Source: Chloroflexota bacterium (lineage in GTDB: Bacteria > Chloroflexota > Anaerolineae > Anaerolineales > UBA4823). From it: 6,222 bases of DNA. Every line of letters begins with the position of its first letter. Positions within the stretch are counted from its first letter, which is position 1. The stretch spans positions 1 to 6,222 of the forward strand of contig JAUWLJ010000134.1 of the NCBI GenBank assembly GCA_030613705.1. The letters run 5' to 3'. Of this stretch, positions 1 through 5,272 are shown piece after piece. A program made the translations under genes and the position numbers. Below the pieces are notes generated by a model. The model was not told where the DNA came from, made no database searches, and saw only the letters and a list, made by a program, of their open reading frames with translations.

Positions 1-96
1 TTCAGCAGACTCGACCTCTTCTTCAACTACTGCTTCTTCAACCACCGCTTCAGCTGACTCAACCTCTTCCTCAATCACCACCTCAGCCTCAATAGC
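1..96 (-). repeat. Imperfect 48-bp tandem repeat coding the acidic tail of the S1-like protein
   Basis: Positions 1-48 and 49-96 align as two imperfect copies with a 48-bp (16-codon) period. The best match is between about 1-27 and 49-75. In the protein each copy carries E-E-E-V-E-S-A-E followed by more Val/Glu/Ala-rich sequence. The array runs into the window edge, so the copy number is unknown. It encodes low-complexity, negatively charged sequence and probably varies in length between strains (inference). Confidence 0.6.
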
Positions 97-1354
97 GCCT
101 TCACTTTCCTCGTCCTGGCTGTCTTCCACAACCTCAGCCAATGTCATTTTCCAGTCAAAATCTGAATACGCGGGAGAGTCAACTTTTCGCAAACTCAACC
201 CAATGCGGTGTCGTTCGGGTTCAATCTTGATCACCCTCAAGGTAACGACATCGCCTTCATGAAGGATCTCTTTCGGATGAGCGACGCGCTGCTCGCTGAT
301 TTCGGAGATATGGATAAGCCCCTCTAAATCTTCGTCTAAGCGGGCGAAAGCGCCAAACTTGGTCAAGTGGGTGATTGTTCCCTCAATCAATTGACCTTCT
401 TTCAAATCTTCGATCTTCTTAACCCAGGGATCTTCTTGAAGCTGGCGTATCGAGAGACCAATCCGTTTACGTTCCCGATCAACCCCAATGACTTTAACCT
501 GGACTTCCTGGCCGACCTTCAGCACCTCTCTTGGATGTTCGATGCGTTCCCAGGAAATCTCGGACAGGTGCACCAATCCATCGGCGCCTTCGATATTCAC
601 AAATGCACCAAAGTCAGCCAAGCTGGTAACCCGTCCAGTGCGAACATCGCCTTCGGACAATTCGTCCAGCAAGCGTTCCTTCAACGATTCGCGAGTCTCC
701 TGGAGGGCGACACGCTCGGAAAGAATTAATCGCCGGCGCTCCCGATCAACTTCAATCACGGATACGGTGATCGGTTCATCGATCATCGATCCCCACCGTT
801 CTTCTGGAGTACTTCCGCTTGAGTCTATTCGCCGGAGTAAACTTACCTGAGACGCCGGTACAAAGCCCCGTAATTGGCCAATTGGAATAATCAAGCCTCC
901 TTTATTAAAGCCAACGATATTTCCCTCGAAGGCGTCGCCAGAGGCAAGCAACGATTCAGCAAACAACCAATCCTTCTCTTCAAGTGCACGCACAAAGGAA
1001 AGTAAGACATTACCATTCTGATCTTCTGGGTTGACAACATAGACCGTTATCTCATTCCCAACGGTTAATTCTTCTCGAAGATCTGATTCAATCTGGTCTA
1101 ATTCTCGAGATGGAATCACACCTTCGGATTTCGTACCTATGCTGACTAAAATTTCTGTATCGGAAACTCTGGCAATGGTACCTTTGCGGATTTCCCCCTG
1201 GCGAGGGAAGTCAAGCCCTAAGCCATTATCCTCTAATAATTCTTCCATTGTTGAAGATTGTTCTTCTTGTGCGGTCTGTTGGTTAATTTCCTCTTCTTGT
1301 TGCTCGTTCTCGGTTGTAGCCTCCTGCCCATCGAGGGCAAAATTCTGATTCATA
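1..1354 (-). CDS. rpsA: 30S ribosomal protein S1-like protein, four S1 domains, partial at the left edge
   Basis: S1 binds mRNA through OB-fold S1 domains and helps the 30S subunit load mRNA. Reading the minus strand from the ATG at 1354-1352 gives 451 codons with no stop up to position 2, so the C-terminus lies outside the window. Four S1 domains can be read at about residues 53-122, 138-213, 235-304 and 320-389. Domains 3 and 4 are the most canonical, with F-G-A-F followed by G-L-V-H-L-S-E-I (246-266) and F-G-A-F followed by G-L-I-H-I-S-E-I (333-352). Residues 1-45 are Gln/Glu-rich and acidic. After the fourth domain comes a Glu/Val/Ala-rich acidic tail from about residue 405. The start is supported by GGAGT 10 nt upstream and a strong promoter. 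Four domains rather than the six of E. coli S1 is a common form outside Proteobacteria. A related S1-domain RNA-binding protein is the alternative. The S1 family call is very secure; the symbol is slightly less so. Confidence 0.93.
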
Positions 1355-1364
1355 TGTTTAGATA

Positions 1365-1369
1365 CTCCA
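1365..1369 (-). promoter_or_regulatory. Ribosome binding site of the S1-like gene
   Basis: On the minus strand GGAGT lies 10 nt before the ATG at 1354. It fixes that ATG as the start and sits inside a predicted leader of about 28 nt. Confidence 0.65.
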
Positions 1370-1389
1370 GGTTAAAAAGATAGGCCTAC

Positions 1390-1418
1390 ATTATAAGAGC
1401 ATATAGATAACTTGACAA
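1390..1418 (-). promoter_or_regulatory. Sigma70-type promoter for the S1-like gene
   Basis: On the minus strand, -35 TTGTCA (1418-1413) and -10 TATAAT (1395-1390) are separated by exactly 17 bp. The -10 box is a perfect consensus and the -35 box has five of six matches. Transcription should begin near 1383, giving a leader of about 28 nt before the ATG. The position directly upstream of a highly expressed ribosomal gene fits a strong promoter. Confidence 0.8.
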
Positions 1419-1421
1419 CCT

Positions 1422-1450
1422 TTGTGATAAGATTGGGTCTCGGTTATAAT
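1422..1450 (+). promoter_or_regulatory. Sigma70-type promoter for the chelatase gene
   Basis: On the plus strand, -35 TTGTGA (1422-1427) and -10 TATAAT (1445-1450) are separated by 17 bp. The predicted transcription start near 1457 leaves only about 13 nt of leader before the ATG at 1470, so there is no room for a B12 riboswitch inside this transcript. The -35 box lies 3 bp from the -35 box of the divergent S1 promoter. Confidence 0.7.
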
Positions 1451-1459
1451 CACAGGGAC

Positions 1460-1463
1460 GAGG
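1460..1463 (+). promoter_or_regulatory. Ribosome binding site of the chelatase ATPase
   Basis: GAGG lies 6 nt before the ATG at 1470. It is short but well spaced. Together with the promoter just upstream it supports 1470 as the start; a longer overlapping frame from 1412 would begin inside the promoter and is not credible. Confidence 0.55.
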
Positions 1464-1469
1464 TCAGAA

Positions 1470-2564
1470 ATGCCGCCAATTTATCCATTTACCGCCGTCG
1501 TAAGCCAAGAGCGGATGAAACGCGCCCTGGTTTTGAACGCAGTGGCGCCGTTCATTGGGGGGGTGTTGATTCGCGGCGAACGTGGCACCGCCAAGTCCAC
1601 TGCCGCTCGTGCCTTAGCCGCACTATTACCTCATGTTCAAGTAGTGAAAGACTGCCGCTTCAGCTGCGACCCGGATCGACCAACAACCTGGTGCACCGAA
1701 TGCCGCGAACGAGTCGCCAATGATGAAACGCTGCCGGTATTACAACAACCTACTCCTTTTATCAACTTGCCCGTCTCAGCAACCGAAGACCGTGTTGTGG
1801 GCACTTTGGATATCGAAAAAGCGATCAAAAAGGGTGAACGCCAATTTGAGCCTGGCGTTTTAGCGGCTGCTAATCGTGGACTGCTCTATATCGACGAGGT
1901 AAATCTCCTGGACGATCACGTCGTGGACCTTTTGCTGGATTCCGCGGCGATGGGAATGAACATCGTCGAGCGCGAAGGGATTTCCTTCTCCCACCCCTCC
2001 CGTTTCATCCTGGTTGGAACCCTGAATCCCGAGGAAGGTGATTTACGCCCCCAGCTTCTTGATCGTTTTGCACTTTCAGTGGAAATCCATGGCATCCGGG
2101 ATGCCCGAGACCGGGTTATGATCATGGAGCGCAACTTAAGTTTCGAAGCGGATCCAGATGGTTTCCGCGATGAATGGCTGGCAAGGGAACAGGATCTTTC
2201 CCATCAAATTGAAGCAGCTCGCTTGCTGCTTGACCATGTTACTTACACCCAGCGCGACTTGCTATCGATCGCCGCCTTGACGACCTCTTTAAATGTCGAT
2301 GGGCATCGAGCCGATCTGGTGATCCTGAAAACTGCCCGGGCACACGCAGCTTTCGAAGGACGGACTGCGATTATTGATCGGGACATCGCCTTGGCAGCTG
2401 AACTGGCTCTACCTCACCGCATCAAGCGTGGGCCTTTCCAGCAAACCGAAATCACCATGGATGACCTGCAGGAGAAAATCGAGCAACTTCAGGGTGGTGC
2501 AACGACAGGAGAACCTGAACCTGTCCCCAGCGAAACCGAATCCGTCGAAAAAAAAAAGGCCTGA
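1470..2564 (+). CDS. chlI: ChlI/BchI-like AAA+ ATPase, small subunit of a Mg/Co chelatase (zero-frame product)
   Basis: This is the ATPase that drives metal insertion into a tetrapyrrole by a ChlIDH/CobNST-type chelatase: it forms rings with the medium subunit and acts on a large CobN- or ChlH-type subunit. Motifs visible in the 364 aa product are Walker A G-E-R-G-T-A-K-S (36-43), the family block T-E-D-R-V-V-G-T-L-D (105-114), Walker B L-L-Y-I-D-E-V-N (138-145), sensor 1 T-L-N-P-E-E-G (184-190), arginine finger region around R199, and sensor 2 G-H-R-A-D-L (278-283). Four cysteines (62, 66, 75, 78) could bind metal. Residues from about 340 form an acidic/proline linker, and the protein ends K-K-K-A right after the A10 slippery tract. 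With no chlorophyll genes in view, a cobalt-chelatase role is as likely as a magnesium one. The family is certain; the metal is inferred. Confidence 0.92.
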   Translation: MPPIYPFTAVVSQERMKRALVLNAVAPFIGGVLIRGERGTAKSTAARALAALLPHVQVVKDCRFSCDPDRPTTWCTECRERVANDETLPVLQQPTPFINLPVSATEDRVVGTLDIEKAIKKGERQFEPGVLAAANRGLLYIDEVNLLDDHVVDLLLDSAAMGMNIVEREGISFSHPSRFILVGTLNPEEGDLRPQLLDRFALSVEIHGIRDARDRVMIMERNLSFEADPDGFRDEWLAREQDLSHQIEAARLLLDHVTYTQRDLLSIAALTTSLNVDGHRADLVILKTARAHAAFEGRTAIIDRDIALAAELALPHRIKRGPFQQTEITMDDLQEKIEQLQGGATTGEPEPVPSETESVEKKKA

Positions 2565-3508
2565 GCCAGGAGGTCCTGGAAGAAGGGTCTGAACAAGGAC
2601 CATTGAGCCCGTCACCCCAATCTGTATTTGATTCTGGCAGAGCTTCCTGGTGGGATGGTGGTGAAAAGGTCAAGATCGGTCAATCTTTTAAACCACGCAA
2701 GATCGACTCTCCTCTGGATAAACTTTCACGCAAAAAGACTGGACGCCGCTCGCGATCGCACACCGAACGCAAGCGCGGTCGCTATATTCGCGCCAGGCCA
2801 GCCAAAGGCAAGGTTACGGACCTGGCTTTTGATGCCACATTTCGTGCCGCGGCCCCCTACCAACGAGAGCGGGCTGAACAACGCAAGCACGTGGCTTTCG
2901 CTATTCAGCCCGAAGACTTTCAACGTAAAGTGCGGGTTAAACGGACTGCCAACCTGGTGCTCTTTGTGGTCGATGCCTCCTGGTCGATGGCGGTGGCTGA
3001 GCGCATGGCAGCTACCAAAGGGGCGATCCTCTCCCTGCTGACAGACGCTTACCAACGAAGGGACCGAGTGGGACTGGTCGTCTTTCAAAAAGACAGGGCT
3101 ACGATGATATTACCCCCGACGAATTCTATCCAGCTGGCTCGCCGCGCCCTGGCAGACATTCCCGTGGGGGGCAAGACCCCCCTTGCAGCTGGCCTTTTCC
3201 TGGCCCATCAAACCATAGATCGAGAAAAGGTTCTCCGCCCGGATGTCCTGCCATTGATAATTTTGCTTACCGATGGTGCAGGTAATGTCTCAATGAGCGG
3301 CCTGCCGCCTCAGGAGGAAGCTCACCAGATAGCGGAAAGGATAGCGGATGATGCTATTCGAGCGATTGTGGTCAACATGGAACACGCCGCCTTCGACCAG
3401 GGTTTAGCTCAGACACTGGCCGAGCATCTCAAGGCCCCCTGCTACACGCTAAACGAGCTCAAGGCTGAGAATTTATACCGGGCAGTACGAGAGGAGATGG
3501 GAGGCTAA
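1470..3508 (+). CDS. chlD: ChlD-like AAA+/VWA medium chelatase subunit made by -1 frameshift (679 aa)
   Basis: If ribosomes slip by -1 on A_AAA_AAG at 2552-2558, the first 363 codons of the ATPase join 316 codons of the downstream frame, ending at TAA 3506-3508. The result has the complete ChlD architecture: AAA+ module (about 1-335), acidic/proline linker (about 340-395), basic segment (about 409-448) and C-terminal VWA domain (about 495-679). Its length is normal for bacterial fused ChlD-type proteins. Established knowledge: programmed frameshifting in chlD-family genes has been reported to yield small and medium subunits from one gene, especially where no separate small-subunit gene exists. 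The alternatives are a homopolymer sequencing error (11 or 8 A would also fuse the frames) or two separately translated genes. The first is not excluded by sequence alone; the second is weak, because the downstream frame lacks a good start. Confidence 0.72.
2548..2579 (+). promoter_or_regulatory. Programmed -1 frameshift signal: A10 slippery tract, TGA in the spacer, stem-loop
   Basis: Ten consecutive A (2548-2557) followed by G place the heptamer A_AAA_AAG at 2552-2558 exactly in zero-frame phase (codons AAA 2553-2555, AAG 2556-2558). This is the same heptamer used by E. coli dnaX. The zero-frame stop TGA (2562-2564) falls in the spacer. After a 7-nt spacer (2559-2565), a stem CCAGG (2566-2570) pairs with CCTGG (2575-2579) around the loop AGGT. 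The stem is only 5 bp, and competing pairings exist (CCTG 2560-2563 with CAGG 2567-2570; GGTCC 2572-2576 with GGACC 2597-2601), so the stimulator may be modest. No Shine-Dalgarno stimulator is seen 10-14 nt upstream of the heptamer. Confidence 0.75.
2603..3508 (+). CDS. ChlD-like VWA-domain region of the chelatase medium subunit (-1 frame)
   Basis: This frame is open from before 2558. Counted from the TTG at 2603 it is 301 codons. The VWA domain starts near residue 115. The MIDAS metal site is complete: D-A-S-W-S at 124-128 (Asp124, Ser126, Ser128), Thr192 in G-G-K-T-P-L, and Asp224 in L-L-T-D-G. Residues 31-70 are strongly basic (Arg/Lys-rich, with G-R-R and R-G-R-Y), as is typical just before the ChlD VWA domain. 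In chelatases this half contacts the large subunit and couples ATPase motion to it. There is no ATG or GTG in frame before the VWA core; the only early candidate is TTG 2603, with AAGGA just 3 nt upstream, which is poor. I therefore read this mainly as the C-terminal half of the frameshift product rather than an independent gene. Independent initiation at TTG, coupled to termination at 2564, remains possible. Confidence 0.85.
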   Translation: MSPSPQSVFDSGRASWWDGGEKVKIGQSFKPRKIDSPLDKLSRKKTGRRSRSHTERKRGRYIRARPAKGKVTDLAFDATFRAAAPYQRERAEQRKHVAFAIQPEDFQRKVRVKRTANLVLFVVDASWSMAVAERMAATKGAILSLLTDAYQRRDRVGLVVFQKDRATMILPPTNSIQLARRALADIPVGGKTPLAAGLFLAHQTIDREKVLRPDVLPLIILLTDGAGNVSMSGLPPQEEAHQIAERIADDAIRAIVVNMEHAAFDQGLAQTLAEHLKAPCYTLNELKAENLYRAVREEMGG

Positions 3509-3518
3509 CAAGTCCGGT

Positions 3519-3759
3519 ATGCCTGCTGCCGCTGCGCGATTATCCCTTTTCACCGAGTCGGTAATCCGTGTGATGCCCCGAGTCGCCGAACAGTATGGTG
3601 CGAAAACATAGTCTTCTCATGGGAGTAGATAGTGATCCGCTTATTCAAGCCACTAAGACGATGGTGGCAGCCTTGGTGACCGTCTGTGATCCAGGAGACA
3701 ATCTGGGCTCACTGGCAGCAATTGAGGAACGGGTATCGAAGCTGCCCAACTGGTTGTGA
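3519..3759 (+). pseudogene. Relic of a PLP-dependent class I/II aminotransferase
   Basis: From ATG 3519 a 30-residue frame ends at TAG 3609-3611. It contains R-L-S-L-F-T-E-S-V-I-R (7-17) and E-Q-Y-G-A (24-28), which match the N-terminus of class I/II aminotransferases of the kynurenine/methionine type, where the next conserved part would be the N-L-x-Q-G-F-P-D motif. That motif is missing. In another frame, from ATG 3619 to TGA 3757-3759 (46 residues), there is T-M-V-A-A-L-V-T-V-C-D-P-G-D (14-27), which resembles a segment about 65 residues further into the same family (T-E-x-M-x-A-A-L-x-x-x-x-D-P-G-D). The stretch therefore looks like a gene reduced by an internal deletion, a frameshift and loss of the C-terminal two thirds. 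The PLP lysine region is absent, so it cannot be functional. The identification comes from remembered family motifs. Apart from this relic, 3509-3755 shows no convincing terminator or promoter. Confidence 0.55.
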
Positions 3760-5237
3760 ACAGGATGATGAAACCAATCACTGCAATCATCATCACTCTG
3801 TGTTTCGGAATCTTGATCAGCGGATGCAATACCGGTAATCAAGTGTCCTCCACACCCGCCAGGGTTTCAAACACTCCCCTCGCTGCGCCTGCGACCGAAA
3901 ATGTACCTGCTGCAACAGTCACCCCTGCAGATCCATCCCCCGTACCTGAAAATCCTGCCCTGCCCCTGAGCAAATATGCCCTCTCTGCAGAGTTGGACTA
4001 TGACCTTCATGTGCTAAAGGTAGATGAGCAGCTTTCCTATATCAACACTTCCGAGTCCGAATTAGACGAACTCCTTTTGCTAATCGAACCTAACAGCTAT
4101 CCAAACGGATTTACACTCGGTGCTCTGACTTGGGAAAATGGCGAACCGATCTCAAATTACTCGCTGAGCGATCGTGAGTTGCTGATCCCCCTGCCGGAAA
4201 ACCTTCTTCCAGGCAATACAATCGGTATAATCATAACCTTCGAACTCAATTTGCCAAATCAGAATGCTCCTTACGGGTACACTGACCGGCAAACAAACCT
4301 GGGGGATTGGTATCCTTATGTACCGCCACTTACCCCTGAGGGTGGCTGGCTCGTGCGCGAGGAGGCCTTCTTAGGAGAGCATCTCGCTTACGACATGGCT
4401 GAATTTACAGTGGAAATTCAGCTGGCCAATAGCAGAGATCTGGTGCTTGCGGCCAGTTCTACCCCCGAGATCGATGGGGATATTTACCGCTATCACCACA
4501 CACCTGCCCGGAATTTCGTCTGGACGGTCAGCCATCTTTACCTCGAACAGGAAACCCAAGCGGGCGATGTGCTGGTGAAGAGTTATTCCTTCCCTTATCA
4601 CCCCCAGGCAGACGGGCCTGCCCTGGAAGAAACGGCCAAAGCTTTAAAAATTTTCAATGAATTGTTCGGCCCATACCCGCATAAAGCCCTTACGGTCGTG
4701 GAAGCCGATTTTCTGGATGGGATGGAATACGATGGTCTGATCTTCCTCAGCCACGCCTTCTATGATTACTATACGGGTGATCCGCGAAGTAATTTGACCA
4801 TCATCGCCGCCCACGAAGTTGCCCACCAGTGGTGGTATGGATTGGTCGGCAACGATCAGGCTTTGGAGCCCTGGCTGGATGAAGCATTGAGCACCTTCAG
4901 CGAGATATATTTTTATGAAACTGCCTACCCAGATCTGACCGATTGGTGGTGGGAAAACAGGATTTACTTTCACAACCCTCAGGGTTGGGTCGACAGCACC
5001 ATCTACGAGGCAGCTGGCTTTTATCCATATAGGGATGCTGTTTACTTGCGCGGGGCCTTGTTTCTTGGGGAGCTGCGCGACTTAATGGGAGAGGAAGAAT
5101 ACCTGGAATTCTTGAGGGCGTACCTGGAGAAATTCCGTTATCGCCAGGCCAGTGGAGACGATTTTTTCAGCCTGCTTTCAGAATACACATCTGCCGACTT
5201 GAGCGGCACGATCGGAACCTATTTCTCCCGCCGCTGA
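3756..5237 (+). CDS. M1-family (gluzincin) metallopeptidase-like lipoprotein
   Basis: This is a predicted surface-anchored zinc peptidase, probably an aminopeptidase, 493 aa from GTG 3756. The N-terminus is a lipoprotein signal: a hydrophobic stretch (8-22) and lipobox L-I-S-G-C with the acylated cysteine at 24. A Thr/Pro/Ala-rich linker (about 30-70) follows, then a beta-rich N-terminal domain (about 74-285) and the catalytic domain. The zinc site is H-E-V-A-H (353-357) with the third ligand Glu376 in W-L-D-E, 18 residues after His357, which is canonical M1 spacing. G-M-E-Y-D-G (322-327) is the counterpart of the M1 G-x-M-E-N substrate motif, with Tyr replacing Asn. Tyr430 in V-Y-L-R-G-A is placed like the catalytic tyrosine. 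The protein stops soon after the catalytic domain, so the usual M1 C-terminal helical domain is missing. Starts at GTG 3756, ATG 3765 or ATG 3768 all keep the signal peptide and none has a clear Shine-Dalgarno. GTG 3756 overlaps the preceding TGA as GTGA. Confidence 0.88.
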   Translation: MNRMMKPITAIIITLCFGILISGCNTGNQVSSTPARVSNTPLAAPATENVPAATVTPADPSPVPENPALPLSKYALSAELDYDLHVLKVDEQLSYINTSESELDELLLLIEPNSYPNGFTLGALTWENGEPISNYSLSDRELLIPLPENLLPGNTIGIIITFELNLPNQNAPYGYTDRQTNLGDWYPYVPPLTPEGGWLVREEAFLGEHLAYDMAEFTVEIQLANSRDLVLAASSTPEIDGDIYRYHHTPARNFVWTVSHLYLEQETQAGDVLVKSYSFPYHPQADGPALEETAKALKIFNELFGPYPHKALTVVEADFLDGMEYDGLIFLSHAFYDYYTGDPRSNLTIIAAHEVAHQWWYGLVGNDQALEPWLDEALSTFSEIYFYETAYPDLTDWWWENRIYFHNPQGWVDSTIYEAAGFYPYRDAVYLRGALFLGELRDLMGEEEYLEFLRAYLEKFRYRQASGDDFFSLLSEYTSADLSGTIGTYFSRR

Positions 5238-5272
5238 CGAGATCAATTGACACTCTCGACCCAATCAACTCA

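Noticed and set aside
367..1348. Plus-strand open frames opposite the S1-like gene
   Set aside because: They are antisense to a continuous, well-conserved four-domain S1 reading frame, lack ribosome binding sites and show no recognisable family.
1412..1450. TTGACA at 1412-1417 as the plus-strand -35 for TATAAT at 1445
   Set aside because: The spacing is 27 bp, too long; TTGTGA at 1422-1427 gives the correct 17 bp.
2507..2512. AGGAGA as an upstream Shine-Dalgarno stimulator of the frameshift
   Set aside because: It ends about 40 nt before the slippery heptamer; stimulatory Shine-Dalgarno sites for -1 shifts act at roughly 10-14 nt.
2628..3041. ATG-started 137-codon plus-strand frame from 2628
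   Set aside because: It overlaps the VWA coding region in another frame, has no recognisable domain and ends inside the VWA core; it is a shadow.
3552..3562. Palindrome ACCGA-G-TCGGT as a terminator after the chelatase gene
   Set aside because: The single-base loop cannot form a hairpin with the full stem, no T-run follows, and the bases encode the conserved F-T-E-S-V part of the aminotransferase relic.
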